Assembly (NCBI GenBank): GCA_049578985.1
Contig: JBAUMZ010000085.1
Coordinates: forward strand, 1-64,000
Source of the DNA: TH5896 sp049578985
GTDB lineage: Archaea > Thermoproteota > Nitrososphaeria > Nitrososphaerales > Nitrososphaeraceae
Direction: 5' to 3'
Length of the DNA stretch: 64,000 nucleotides
The number at the start of each line of letters is the position of its first letter. Within the stretch, counting starts at the first letter, position 1. The notes beneath the pieces were generated by a model. That model saw nothing but the letters and a program-made list of their open reading frames with translations, had not been told where the DNA came from and did no database searches. Below are positions 16,771 through 26,378 of this stretch, in pieces. The translations under genes and the position numbers were made by a program.

Positions 16771-17070
16771 GTGGAGAAAAGTTACAATTTAGTAGGATCC
16801 ATGGACGAAATTTTAAGGGAGCTAGACGCTGAAAAGGCACAGATAACCGTTTCAACTGAGATCAGAAGATTTAACAAACCTGTGACAATCGTACAAGGTC
16901 TTCAGGATAACAAGGACGCTCTATCGATAACTAAGAATCTGAAGAATAAAATTGGAACCGGAGGTACATTTAAGGAAGGGAAAATAATGTTGCAGGGAGA
17001 CCATAAAGACGAAGTGGCTAAATTACTTATAGTATTTGGCTTTGATGAAAAGATTATAGCAATCAGGTAA
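16771..17070 (+). CDS. Translation initiation factor SUI1/eIF1 family
   Basis: This 99-residue protein has the SUI1 fold: ITVSTEIRRFNKPVTIVQGL, ALSITKNLKNKIGTGGTFKEG and IMLQGDHKDEVAKLLIVFGF. The GTGGT loop is diagnostic of eIF1/YciH-type factors that monitor start-codon selection on the small ribosomal subunit. GTG start at 16771. It stands alone on the plus strand. Confidence 0.92.
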   Translation: MEKSYNLVGSMDEILRELDAEKAQITVSTEIRRFNKPVTIVQGLQDNKDALSITKNLKNKIGTGGTFKEGKIMLQGDHKDEVAKLLIVFGFDEKIIAIR

Positions 17071-17971
17071 CCAATGAATGAAGCCATTGGAAGCAAAATT
17101 AATCCCTCCAATTTTTATTTTCATTGCAGTTTGTCTGCGGAATGGAAAGAGTTACGTTTGAGACTTCAGAATAGTCTATGAGCAAATAATCAGGCTGTGT
17201 TGATTACTACATGCCTCAACAAATAGTACAATTACGCTTAGCACGTTCGCCGACATCGATATCTCCTCAAAGTAAGCCTATTTTTATCACTGGATGGAAT
17301 CACTGGATGGAATGTAATAGGACATGTAACGTCAGAGCTGAACGGCAAAATTGCAATACTTGGGATCAATCCATTTTGCGTGCAGAATATCTTCTCTGCT
17401 CCTGGCCTCTCTATCAAAATACCAGACAATTGAATACCAATCTGGAAATAACGGAATTACTTGATGACTAATATCTGAGCCGCGCCCATACAGACGTGAA
17501 CCACTGATTTGCCCGATTGCCTCTCCGTGTACTAATGTTACATGTTTTTAGTAGGAATCAATCCTACAAAATGAGATATTACATTTCACACATCTATATT
17601 TACTACCAAACCCAATTGACAACAATGACGTAACTACTTCCAATGCAACCCCCCACAAACGAAGTGTATTATAAGCCAGTCAATCATAAGCGCAAAGAAA
17701 TTCTCTTGCAAATTCATTTCGGAATATTACGTTCCTCCGACTGCAATCATGGCAATTTTTGGTGTCAATGTACCTGAGGCGCACAAAAACTTGGTTTCAA
17801 TGGTCCTACCACTTCGTCCTTTTTACACAATTCGTTCCACTACGATCTAATAACAAAATTGTATACGGTAAATCCATTAATCCCTACCACTCGAATTACT
17901 CGATATCAGATAAACCCGGGTTGGAAGAAAAGACTAATGTTATAGACAGGGTATGATATGATGAGGAAATT
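17071..17971. other. 900-bp stretch without an assigned gene
   Basis: A plus-strand frame ending at 17431 reads GWNVIGHVTSELNGKIAIL and NIFSAPGLSIKIPDN, which looks protein-like but lacks a clear start and I do not recognise it; it may be a gene remnant. A small hairpin GTAGGA/TCCTAC (17551-17567) is flanked by T and A runs. Confidence 0.4.
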
Positions 17972-18397
17972 GTGAATAAGAGGAATATTCTCTTATTTGG
18001 AATAATTATATCTAATATTTTACCACTTTTGTCAACACCGGCTCTACAATCACAAGTTGATCCTCAATCCATAAATGTGTTGTCAGGGGAGGTTGCCCCT
18101 GTTGGAGGGGAGATATCATACTATACCTTTTCTGTTCCTAAAGGGGCGTTTAATCCTAGGCTAGTTGGCCAGTACGATGTACTAAACGGACAAACCATAA
18201 ACGTGGATGTACTAGATCAAGAAGGATGTCCTACTCCACTAAGCCCCTTTGATTGTATATCCATATATTCTGCACCCGAACGAGATCATGGAAATGTCGA
18301 TGTGGATCTAAAGCCTGGAAAAACATACTATATAGAATTTAAAAATAATGAATTTCCTTCCGGCCCTAGGACAACCCATGTAGACTTTTATGTATAA
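17972..18397 (+). CDS. Secreted hypothetical protein
   Basis: A 141-residue protein with a signal peptide (ILLFGIIISNILPLLSTPALQSQ) and a beta-rich mature part: SGEVAPVGGEISYYTFSVPKG, TINVDVLDQEGCP and KPGKTYYIEFKNNE. The layout resembles an immunoglobulin-like or PPC-like extracellular domain. It contains two cysteines that could form a disulfide. GTG start at 17972; stands alone. No specific family claimed. Confidence 0.65.
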   Translation: MNKRNILLFGIIISNILPLLSTPALQSQVDPQSINVLSGEVAPVGGEISYYTFSVPKGAFNPRLVGQYDVLNGQTINVDVLDQEGCPTPLSPFDCISIYSAPERDHGNVDVDLKPGKTYYIEFKNNEFPSGPRTTHVDFYV

Positions 18398-18889
18398 TAT
18401 CACTCTAATCTGTTTTTGAATATCTAATACCCTACTAACTCATGATCCTCTGTGGATTCGCCGTCCGACCTGAATTTGCGCGAATTCACGTAAAAAACTA
18501 CCTATACTCCAAGTTCAAGTATAGTCCTCTGTTTATGACGCATTATTGTGTCATCTCGCACTTTCCTAGTTATTCCATAGGTTCCATTAAATGAAAGTCT
18601 GTGAACACAGGCATTGCGGTGGAGTAAACTATTTGTTTGTTTCATCTCTTATGCCAAGAGAAAAGGGCTTTGTATAGTATGTACTTCCTGAATGGCCTAT
18701 AAAATAGTCAGAATAATCAGAATATTCTAGATCAGATATTGTCGTTTTCACGCATCTTCTAAAATAATGTAGTATGCATTCTCTGTGCGCCTTAGAATTC
18801 TGATTCTCTCATACCCTGATCTGGGCTTTGTATTAACTGGTTTATGGTTTAATCTCTTGTGAATACTAGCTGCACTGTATTGGAATAGC
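18398..18889. other. Intergenic stretch
   Basis: About 490 bp between two convergent secreted-protein genes. I see no gene, repeat or RNA structure here. Confidence 0.5.
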
Positions 18890-19573
18890 CTAATTTGATT
18901 GTGTTATAAAACCTACAATTGGACTCCGTGCAAATATCTGTCCTGGTTCGGAATTTTCATCTAAAGTTAATATGAGCACATTATTTGCAAGTGACAGTCT
19001 CGCTCCTACATTGTTCCATACTTGTTGTTGTCGGTTTTCCAGCTGTTGAATTACATCTACCGAACCCCCAATTTCCGTATTTCCATCATTTTGTTGCATA
19101 GAATTTACAGTTAGATTGCTAATCATAAAGTTCTCAGTTGCAACTTGCTTCAGGGGGATACCTTTAGAATTGCTCAGTACGTCAAAATTCGCAAGCAATG
19201 TAGGACTTTTACCTTGTTCCGAGTCTAGAGACCAGTTTCCTAATAATACCTTCTCTACCGTTCCGTTATTCAAATTAATCTCAGAGCTAGCAATTTTACC
19301 CGAAAGCTGTCCACCAGTCGAACCTGCTATATCGGAGAGGTCACTAAGAAGTCCTTCTATCGATCCTCTCAGATCGCCGCCAAGGCTTGTATATCTTAGC
19401 TCTTGTGAAGGAGCAATCGATTGAGAAAATTGGTTGACGGGTTGTATGGCATTTATTGGTTGTAAGGATAGCACTAAAGAAATTGATGTTGTTGCCGCAG
19501 CCAATACGAAAAGTGCTGTGAATCTGTTATTATAATAGAAAATAGAAATCATTACTACTCCTGATTCTTTCAC
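18890..19573 (-). CDS. Exported hypothetical protein
   Basis: This is a 227-residue protein with an N-terminal hydrophobic export segment (FTALFVLAAATTSISLVLSL) after a short basic lead. The mature part is rich in Ser, Gly, Asn and Gln, with strands such as GTVEKVLLGNWSLDSEQ, LLANFDVL and NVLILTLDENSEPGQIFA. I believe related surface proteins exist in Nitrososphaerales, function unknown. The start may be the second Met (MISIFYYNN). No PEFG-CTERM signal is present. Confidence 0.7.
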   Translation of the reverse strand: MKESGVVMISIFYYNNRFTALFVLAAATTSISLVLSLQPINAIQPVNQFSQSIAPSQELRYTSLGGDLRGSIEGLLSDLSDIAGSTGGQLSGKIASSEINLNNGTVEKVLLGNWSLDSEQGKSPTLLANFDVLSNSKGIPLKQVATENFMISNLTVNSMQQNDGNTEIGGSVDVIQQLENRQQQVWNNVGARLSLANNVLILTLDENSEPGQIFARSPIVGFITQSN

Positions 19574-19767
19574 CTTATAGTATATAAATAATAAGGATCA
19601 TCGTTGTACTCCAATTGGAGTGTCAACGACATTTCAGCAGTTCGGAGTCCTGAAGTATCTACTAACATGTCTTTCAAATGCTGGTATTACTGGTGTTTTA
19701 ACGTTAGACTCCTTACTCACCATTATTGCAAAAAGTCTTAAGAATGATCAGGTTATGAAACTAAGAT

Positions 19768-20118
19768 TTGATGAATGACAAGCACGATAAAGCACTGCTA
19801 GAGTTCAGGTTTCCTACTGAGGTAGATATTGGTAAAATGAATAAGGAAGAAAGGATGAATGTATTTAGGGGATTCTTTGCAACTAGTCGTTACAATAGAT
19901 TGTTGATCCAAAAGATACTAGTTAAGTGTGCATTAGACGATTCATTGTATCATAAGGTGATAGACCTTGAGGCGAGTCATAATAGAAATTACATGGAAAC
20001 TCAAAAAATGGTCGAGTTTTATGGGTATAGAGAAGAGTTTATAACTGCTGTTAGGGAGGAGGAGGCAGCGCTGGACAAAATAATAGACGCATACAACAAG
20101 AGAATGCTGAAAACATGA
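19768..20118 (+). CDS. Hypothetical helical protein
   Basis: A 116-residue acidic/basic mixed, mostly helical protein (MNKEERMNVFRGFFATSRYN, KKIIDAYNKRMLKT-like C-terminus). The ATGATG context offers two starts. There is no membrane segment or known motif. It lies upstream of a ferritin gene pair, and its ExxH-like positions (DLEASHNRNYMET) could hint at a helical bundle, but I do not assign a family. Confidence 0.5.
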   Translation: MMNDKHDKALLEFRFPTEVDIGKMNKEERMNVFRGFFATSRYNRLLIQKILVKCALDDSLYHKVIDLEASHNRNYMETQKMVEFYGYREEFITAVREEEAALDKIIDAYNKRMLKT

Positions 20119-20233
20119 TTTCAGCCTCGTTTAAGTCTAGCTCCCATATTGGACATTTCTTTGGACAAACATAACACGGAACGTCCCCAATATTTGACTA
20201 ATCTAGATTCAAAAAAACCAAAAAATAGGTTTT

Positions 20234-20563
20234 TTGGGTGGCTTACCTGAGAATGTCTCTGCATCATTCTATACAAGATCCGATAAGATGATAGTGTCAG
20301 ACGGCCGAAATCTAGTCTGTCTCCCAGTAAATGGTACCGACTTGAAAACAAAGTTTGCAGAATTAAACATCAAACATCTTGATGCGAATGGGCCAGAATC
20401 ATTCGAAGATATTAAAATTATCAGAAGATTAGTTGAGCGGGCAAACATTGGGGTGAGCCAATATTTAAATTTTAAATATCTATTCAGTCCGTTTTTCCAG
20501 ATGCCCTTTAACTCAATTCCAAAAAAATATAGATATCAGAAAATACTAAGGTTGTTACAATGA
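20234..20563 (+). CDS. Hypothetical protein coupled to ferritin
   Basis: The frame begins at TTG 20234 or, more likely, ATG 20288, and its stop overlaps the ferritin start by ATGA. It reads VSDGRNLVCLPVNGTDLKTK and SFEDIKIIRRLVERANIG, ending in a basic, aromatic tail. I do not recognise it. Tight coupling suggests co-translation with ferritin. Confidence 0.5.
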   Translation: MGGLPENVSASFYTRSDKMIVSDGRNLVCLPVNGTDLKTKFAELNIKHLDANGPESFEDIKIIRRLVERANIGVSQYLNFKYLFSPFFQMPFNSIPKKYRYQKILRLLQ

Positions 20564-21084
20564 GAATTACATCACAAATGGAAAAAGCGATCAATGATCA
20601 AATTTCTTATGAAGCATCAGCTATCAATGCATATGTTGCGATGGGATCATGGTGTGAAAGAACTGGATACGATGGAAGTGCAGCATTCTTCTTCGAACAA
20701 GCAATTGAGGAAAACACACACATGTTAAAGTTCGTTCATTATCTTAATAATGCTGAAGCCGAAGCTATAATTCCAGCAATAGAAAAACCTCAAGGTAAAT
20801 TCGATTCACTAGAATCCACTTTTCAAGCTGCCTTAAAGAGTGAAGAGACTGTTACAAAGCTCATCAACGATTTAGTAGAAATTGCTGAAAAAGAAAAAGA
20901 CCGTGCCACATCCTTGTTCTTACAATGGTTTATAGGCGAACAAGTGGAAGAAGAGAATCTATTTCAAACAATTCTTCAAAAGTTTGAGATATTTGGAAGA
21001 GAGAAATTAGCGGTGTATCAAATCGATCAATCCTTGGCATCAATTAGATCTCAGGTTATGACTAAAAAGCAGATCTCTCCGTGA
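20560..21084 (+). CDS. Ferritin
   Basis: A 174-residue non-heme ferritin that stores iron as a ferric mineral in a 24-mer cage. The four-helix bundle is evident: INDQISYEASAINAYVAMGS with the first ligand Glu, FFFEQAIEENTHMLKFVHYL with the ExxH pair near residue 50, LINDLVEIAEKEKD, and QWFIGEQVEEENLFQTIL. All expected ferroxidase-centre Glu/His positions are present. The ATG overlaps the preceding gene's stop. Confidence 0.93.
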   Translation: MRITSQMEKAINDQISYEASAINAYVAMGSWCERTGYDGSAAFFFEQAIEENTHMLKFVHYLNNAEAEAIIPAIEKPQGKFDSLESTFQAALKSEETVTKLINDLVEIAEKEKDRATSLFLQWFIGEQVEEENLFQTILQKFEIFGREKLAVYQIDQSLASIRSQVMTKKQISP

Positions 21085-21280
21085 TATTACTAGTTCCAAG
21101 GTAAACGAAAATGCCGGGAATGTAGATAGGATATCTATGTGAAGATGGGTTCGAGCGTGGCGTTCAATATGAATTGAACCCACATGGATATCACAGCGTA
21201 TAGGCCAACAACAATTTTCAGCAAACCAACCGAGAGAGAATAGTTGATCAAAATACAGGATCTGTCTTAAACTTAAATTA

Positions 21281-21765
21281 GTGCACAATACAGAACTAGA
21301 GCTAAGACGAATTACAAGATGGAAACCCATGTTAACATCAGCTCAAACCAATCAAATGGAAAATCAGATGAAAAAGGGAGAAAATACCCTGAACTTTGCA
21401 AGGTATTTTGCAAATAGAGATATGCAGATTGAGGAATACAGAATCGAAAGAGTATGCCGAAATAAGTATAATCATATTGTGAATAGGTTGACTAGAGATA
21501 ATTTGATATTCGCCCGCTATAGTCATGGACTTTATCTTAAGAAGGAATATGAGCATAAAAGTCCGTACAACGAGCTCAAAACTAGAGGACCAAAACTTGT
21601 TGCACTAATGAAACATCTCCTATTGAAGCGAATGGAAAGTAGCTTATTGGTTGGTGGGATGAACCGCCACGTACAAAAAAGAAGCCGCTCAAGCGAGATT
21701 GGTCTAAAGAGGAATGTTTGCTATGCGTTAATTCTAAAGGTCTAATAGAAAAAATATCAGTCTAA
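21281..21765 (+). pseudogene. Unknown protein, probable C-terminal frameshift
   Basis: The open frame 21281-21745 reads ANRDMQIEEYRIERVCRNKY and NHIVNRLTRDNLIFARYSHG, then KLVALMKHLLLKRMES, and continues in an unlikely composition. From about 21640 another frame reads IGWWDEPPRTKKKPLKRDW, SKEECLLCVNSKGLIEKISV with a stop at 21763-21765, which looks much more protein-like. I therefore suspect an indel near 21640. The protein resembles a basic nucleic-acid-binding regulator but the family is unknown. GTG start. Confidence 0.45.
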
Positions 21766-21800
21766 TATAATAATCCCCATCAAGAAACCATAGAGGTAAT

Positions 21801-22601
21801 ATGCAGATTGTTCAGATTTCAGATCTTCATATTGGTGGTCTTTTTAAGCAGAATGCATTTGATGACATTGTCAATGAAATTAATAGTGAGTTAAAGCCAA
21901 ACGCAATAATCATCTCTGGAGATTTGGTCGACGAAGGAATAATTTATCAGTACGAAAAGGCACAAAAGGAAATTCAAAGATTCGATTGTCCAAACATCAT
22001 CATCTTGCCCGGAAATCATGACTATAGGCACACTGGATATCTACTATTCAAGAAGTTCTTTCCCTCTACTTCAAGACATGTTTGGGAATTGGACAATGGT
22101 AATATCGTTATTTTTACTATAGGAACTGCCCGGCCTGATAGGGATGAGGGTGAAGTAGGACATCGGCAAATATTGTGGATGGAGAAAACGATGAGCAATT
22201 ATTCAGAAGAGAATGGAGGTAGAAAAAGAGTGAAAATAGTAGCTATGCATCATCACCTCGTTGCAATACCTGATACTGGGTATACTAATCTTGTCGGTGT
22301 ATTGGATGCAGGTGATATGCTAAGAGCGTGTTTAGAATCTGGAGTTGACCTAGTTGTTTGCGGGCATAAGCATAGGCCTTGGATGTGGAATCTAGGAAGA
22401 TTACTGATAGCATACGCAGGAACAGCATGTTCATGGAGGTATAGGGGAATCTTCCAAGATACTTATAATGTTATTGATATCGATAAAGATGGCGAAATAA
22501 AACTCGAGCTAAAAATAGTCGGACAAAAAGCAAAGGTACCTCTGTCCGAGATAGTCAAGAAGTACAAGTCAGAACAAAGAATGAAAGCCCTATATAAGTA
22601 G
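21801..22601 (+). CDS. Calcineurin-like metallophosphoesterase
   Basis: A 266-residue cytoplasmic phosphoesterase with every metal-binding block in order: ISDLHIG (residue ~6), SGDLVDEG (~46), LPGNHDYRH (~75), AMHHHLV (~150) and CGHKHRP (~190). This is the Icc/CpdA-like layout, so cyclic nucleotides or other phosphodiesters are possible substrates. It stands in its own unit. The substrate is not decided by sequence. Confidence 0.9.
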   Translation: MQIVQISDLHIGGLFKQNAFDDIVNEINSELKPNAIIISGDLVDEGIIYQYEKAQKEIQRFDCPNIIILPGNHDYRHTGYLLFKKFFPSTSRHVWELDNGNIVIFTIGTARPDRDEGEVGHRQILWMEKTMSNYSEENGGRKRVKIVAMHHHLVAIPDTGYTNLVGVLDAGDMLRACLESGVDLVVCGHKHRPWMWNLGRLLIAYAGTACSWRYRGIFQDTYNVIDIDKDGEIKLELKIVGQKAKVPLSEIVKKYKSEQRMKALYK

Positions 22602-22747
22602 AGCAAAATCAAATGACCGGGATTTAAGTTTCATATTCATATTGGACATAAGTATAGGAGCCTAATATCCTATTGCTATGAAATAGCATTTTTGTTTAAT
22701 CAGATAAATACTTTTAAAGCTCGTAGACGTTAAATCCTTGTTCTAAG

Positions 22748-23176
22748 ATGTTTGGAAAAATCAGCGCAATTATCCTCTTAGTTGCAGACGCTCCCAAACT
22801 AATAAGCTTTTATAGAGATGTCCTTGAGTTGGAAGTCAAACAAGATTCTGAAGATTGGATAGAATTATCTACAAAGGAAGGATCTACAGTCCTTGCACTA
22901 TACCCTAAAAGAGACAACAAAAAACCCTCAAATGTCAAACAAGGTTTAGAGGATGGTCGCAATATGCTAATAGGATTTAATGTAAGCGATTTAGACATCG
23001 TTTGCAAGGAATTGGAGAAGAGAGGGGTAAACTTTTTCAAGAGACCATCTGAGGAATCATTCGGCAAGCATGCTATAATTGAAGACCCAGAAGGCAATCT
23101 CATTTCAATTGCAGAAATGAAACCTAGAGATGAATACACTCAGATATCGTACTATCATGGATTTGCTCCAGAATAA
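22748..23176 (+). CDS. VOC-superfamily glyoxalase-like protein
   Basis: A 142-residue protein with the two-module VOC fold: SAIILLVADAPKLISFYRDVLEL, IELSTKEGSTVLALY and VSDLDIVCKELEKRGVNFF, ending in IEDPEGNLISIAEM. The terminal Glu (ISIAE) matches the usual metal ligand, but the first-strand His is replaced by Ile/Leu, so metal binding may be incomplete. Possible dioxygenase, lyase or resistance protein. Confidence 0.8.
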   Translation: MFGKISAIILLVADAPKLISFYRDVLELEVKQDSEDWIELSTKEGSTVLALYPKRDNKKPSNVKQGLEDGRNMLIGFNVSDLDIVCKELEKRGVNFFKRPSEESFGKHAIIEDPEGNLISIAEMKPRDEYTQISYYHGFAPE

Positions 23177-23351
23177 TATTGGGGGGTTTGTACCTTTAGG
23201 GTTGGATACTTCTAACCAAAATCAAGTCTCTCCTGAGCGCCGCAACAATTTGAGTAAAATAAATTGCGCTCAATCTCGAGCTCGGCAAACGCCAAATATC
23301 GAGCTTCTCAAATAAGATGTTCAGTTCGTTCCAACACGTTAACAGGAGGAA

Positions 23352-24179
23352 TCACAATCTGAAAATGTTTCTTGTGTTTCTTGACATCATCAAATCATAT
23401 GAATCTTCATCAAGTTCAAGCATTCGAACAAATGCGAGGTAGGAACCCATGTTAGAAATAGGCCAATCACTACCATATAAAAGACGATGAGGTTTCCCTA
23501 CATAATTTAGCAGATCATTTATCTGGCTCACATACCTGGTAGCAGAAGGTAATCCAAAATGTCCAACGACTAGTCCAGAAATATCTGAATAAACATTGGA
23601 GTTCTTGTACAAGACTTCTTGGCAATCGGCTATCCAAGGGTTTCCCAGATGACACATGACTATCCTCAATTCTGGATTGTCTACTGCAATGTCATCAACA
23701 TTCAATGGATGGGCATACCTCAGTTTAGCCGTGCTTGAATAAGCATCTCCAGTATGAATCATGACAGGAACTCTATATTCCATACAAATATCATACACTT
23801 TCTGATACCTCTTATCGTAAGGATAATAGTGCTCATATCCACAATACAACTTTATGCCTTTGATAAGACGATCTTTGAGCCAGATTCTGTATTGTTTTAA
23901 ATCTTCCTCAATATGATTGTCAATCGTAAAGCCAGCCACAATTCCGATTCTACTTCTTATATCTTCATTCTTGTTAACGATATCAATGATTTGCGAGGTA
24001 GAGGGCCTGTTTGCATCGACTATGTAAGATGAGATCACTATCGAGTAATCAACATTGTTTCTATTCATAGATTGTATTAGTGTGTCTAGTCTATTCTCAA
24101 GTAACGTGAATTTGTTTTTTTCTTGTGAACTTATTTTATCATACTTATTTAGGTGAACGTGACAATCTATGATAGTCAT
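23352..24179 (-). CDS. Amidohydrolase-family TIM-barrel metal-dependent hydrolase
   Basis: From ATG 24179 the protein begins MTIIDCHVHL, the HxH metal site of the amidohydrolase superfamily. Further features are GIKLYCGYEHYYPYD, VPVMIHTGDAYS (metal His), VMCHLGNPW and LYGSDWPIS (metal Asp). These fit the amidohydrolase-2 group (decarboxylases and lactonases). It follows the broken GNAT gene by 14 bp on the same strand. The substrate is unknown. Confidence 0.87.
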   Translation of the reverse strand: MTIIDCHVHLNKYDKISSQEKNKFTLLENRLDTLIQSMNRNNVDYSIVISSYIVDANRPSTSQIIDIVNKNEDIRSRIGIVAGFTIDNHIEEDLKQYRIWLKDRLIKGIKLYCGYEHYYPYDKRYQKVYDICMEYRVPVMIHTGDAYSSTAKLRYAHPLNVDDIAVDNPELRIVMCHLGNPWIADCQEVLYKNSNVYSDISGLVVGHFGLPSATRYVSQINDLLNYVGKPHRLLYGSDWPISNMGSYLAFVRMLELDEDSYDLMMSRNTRNIFRL

Positions 24180-24193
24180 AAATGTCTCTAACT

Positions 24194-24807
24194 CTAGTAT
24201 CGAAATAGAGGATTCAACCATTCAATGAAACTGGCACAATTACGTGAACGTGGTTCTAAATAGTTTGGAAGTATTTTAATAAACTTAAACCCATTAGCCA
24301 GCTCAAATGATAAAACTGGGTCATTTAATTCTCCATTGATCACTTTATCAGCATACTCAGAAGCAGACATTTTGTCTGCATAATCATGGGAGTTAAATAA
24401 TCTCCATCCACTTATCATTCTTTTCATTAGAACTAATTCCTTTCTCGCGCCATAGAGCATACTCCCAATGCCTTCGTGTCCATATGCCGGGCGTGTTGAT
24501 ATATCAGCTCCATACGGGCTATCTCCATTTGGATTACAGTCAGTAAACATACCGTTTGAGATGGTTCCCTTCCACGTATGCTCCCCACCATCTTCTCCAA
24601 TAGCTATAAATTGGCCCAAATCTACCCAAGTCACCCCAAGTAGCCTACCCAAGTCACCTGGAGGTGGCTTTTCAGTTCATCCGGATGCCAGATATTGACA
24701 TATCGAGCTAATATTGGAAATGATTCCTTCTGCAATTTCACTATTTCTTCAATATCATCTGGTCGAGTATTTCTAATTATCAAGTGAACGTTGTGATCTT
24801 TGCTCAT
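24194..24807 (-). pseudogene. GNAT acetyltransferase disrupted by a 23-bp tandem duplication
   Basis: The N-terminal frame from ATG 24807 reads HLIIRNTRPDDIEEIVKLQ, a typical GNAT start; the C-terminal frame reads GADISTRPAYGHEGIGSML, the acetyl-CoA loop region (R/Q-x-x-G-x-G/A), to 24194. Between them a 23-bp unit is present in direct tandem (repeat cores at 24622-24635 and 24645-24658). Removing one unit restores a single frame reading HLQVTWVDLGQFIAIGEDG. The allele is therefore broken by replication slippage and could revert. Confidence 0.85.
24622..24658. repeat. 23-bp tandem duplication inside the GNAT gene
   Basis: The 14-bp core CTACCCAAGTCACC occurs at 24622 and 24645, offset by 23 bp, which is not a multiple of three. 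Confidence 0.85.
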
Positions 24808-24888
24808 AATTGTTATTTTCTGGGATCTTGCAGGATATATTACTATATGATAAGTTTTATGAATACAATATTGAGTGTATGAATACAT

Positions 24889-25204
24889 CTGTCAGGTATG
24901 TCTGAACGTTTTCTAAGTATCTATAAAAGATGATCGAATAAAAATAATGATAAGCGTAATTCTGACGCCTCTAATGAAACGATTATCACAAGCTAAATCT
25001 AGGATGAAGGTCAGAGTTCGTCTAATCTTGAACAAAAGTCTGTAACCCGGAACCTATCCACGCTCATTCGTGACTAGAACATGATGAACTTTAGATGAAG
25101 AGTCCTTTTTTTTAGAGTAGGAATAACCTTAAATCGCAATATATTAGAACATTTCAAAAGATCTCCCCAATGAATTTATCTAGCGTACATAACTAAGGTA
25201 TAAG
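24889..25204. other. Intergenic stretch
   Basis: About 315 bp between divergent genes. No gene seen; an unusual T run at 25106-25115 may end a minus- or plus-strand transcript. Confidence 0.4.
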
Positions 25205-25597
25205 ATGAAAATTGATAAGAAATTTGCATTAACCGTGACCATTAGTATCTTTGTGACAATTTTAGTTTATATAGGGATAGTTACCTCACTCGAAAGGCCT
25301 ACCCTTTATAGAACGCCAATATCAAAGGAGAATGCCATCTCAGTTGTGATCGATAATAGGAATCTAATCTACTCTGAACGCCGAGATTTTGTTACAGAAT
25401 TTGTGTACATAAAAGGAAATGGGTTATTCTACGAATCAAAAGTCGATTCCAATTATGTAGGCCGATATTTAGGCAATTCTCACCCGACAATAAACAATGC
25501 CAATTATTTTGTGTGGAAGGTAACAGATAAGAAGAATAATTTCACATATTTCGTTGATAATTTGAATGGCGAAATAGTCTCTGAAATTAGTCAATGA
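25205..25597 (+). CDS. Membrane-anchored hypothetical protein
   Basis: A 130-residue protein with one N-terminal transmembrane segment (FALTVTISIFVTILVYIGIV) and an extracytoplasmic domain: SKENAISVVIDNRNLIYSERRD, YFVWKVTDKKNNFTYFVDNLNGE. The final part resembles a PepSY-like pattern (a strand ending in D-x-x-x-G-E), but this is weak. It stands alone. Confidence 0.6.
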   Translation: MKIDKKFALTVTISIFVTILVYIGIVTSLERPTLYRTPISKENAISVVIDNRNLIYSERRDFVTEFVYIKGNGLFYESKVDSNYVGRYLGNSHPTINNANYFVWKVTDKKNNFTYFVDNLNGEIVSEISQ

Positions 25598-25778
25598 TTG
25601 GCTAAATGTTTGCCTTGACCTACTAAATATCTGACCTCCGGAAATCTTACGATTAAATAACATTGCTAATGAATCTAGGTGACTAGTTACTTGTAGCCAA
25701 GATAACTACAAGTAAGCTGCATTGAACACCACAGGCGACCAGTAACAAGTAGATAACAGCTTGACTTGATAGGCTAAT

Positions 25779-26378
25779 TCAAATTATCTTGTATCGCTCA
25801 GCTATCTTAATCACTTCTATGTGGATTTCTTCCTTTGACTTGTTGTTTGCATCAACTATCTTCCAACCGTAGGCGTCGGCATATTTGAGAAAGTAGTTTC
25901 TCACCTTTCTAAGATAATTTTTATCTTGTTCATTGATGTCTGGATTCGAATTTCTGGACATAGATTCCTCTACAGATATATCCAATATTATAATTAGATT
26001 AGCTTGTGGCATCTCTCCGTCGAGAGATTCAAGCCATTCATGTCTGGTAATTCCATCAGCTAGTCCATAAATAATATTACTTTGATAGTAGCGATTCATA
26101 ACTGTGATCGTTCCCTCATCAAGTAATCTCTCAATGACAGGCTTCTCTTCATATCTATTTAGTGTAAATAAAACATGTAACGCATGTGGATTGTATAGTG
26201 TCTGGCCTTTTAGGTGTCTATGGATTTCGATTCCACTAAAGGTACTATAATTGGGAAAATTCATTTGCACTGCATTAAAGCTTGTCGCGGAACTAATATA
26301 ATCCACGAGTAGCTTTGATTGCGTTGTTTTCCCCGATTTATCTATTCCCTCTAGGACTATGATCTTACCATTTGGCAT
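25779..26378 (-). CDS. tmk: Thymidylate kinase
   Basis: A 199-residue P-loop kinase that phosphorylates dTMP. The Walker A motif is GIDKSGKTTQ near residue 11, followed by the substrate segment FPNYSTFSGIEI and the lid region. The family's DRY motif reads NRYYQSN here, an Asp-to-Asn variant worth noting. Length matches the family. It is separated from neighbours by more than 300 bp on the 5' side. Confidence 0.87.
   Translation of the reverse strand: MPNGKIIVLEGIDKSGKTTQSKLLVDYISSATSFNAVQMNFPNYSTFSGIEIHRHLKGQTLYNPHALHVLFTLNRYEEKPVIERLLDEGTITVMNRYYQSNIIYGLADGITRHEWLESLDGEMPQANLIIILDISVEESMSRNSNPDINEQDKNYLRKVRNYFLKYADAYGWKIVDANNKSKEEIHIEVIKIAERYKII

Noticed and set aside
17759..17956. 65-codon plus-strand frame before the secreted protein
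   Set aside because: Composition is unlike a protein and no motif or start signal supports it.
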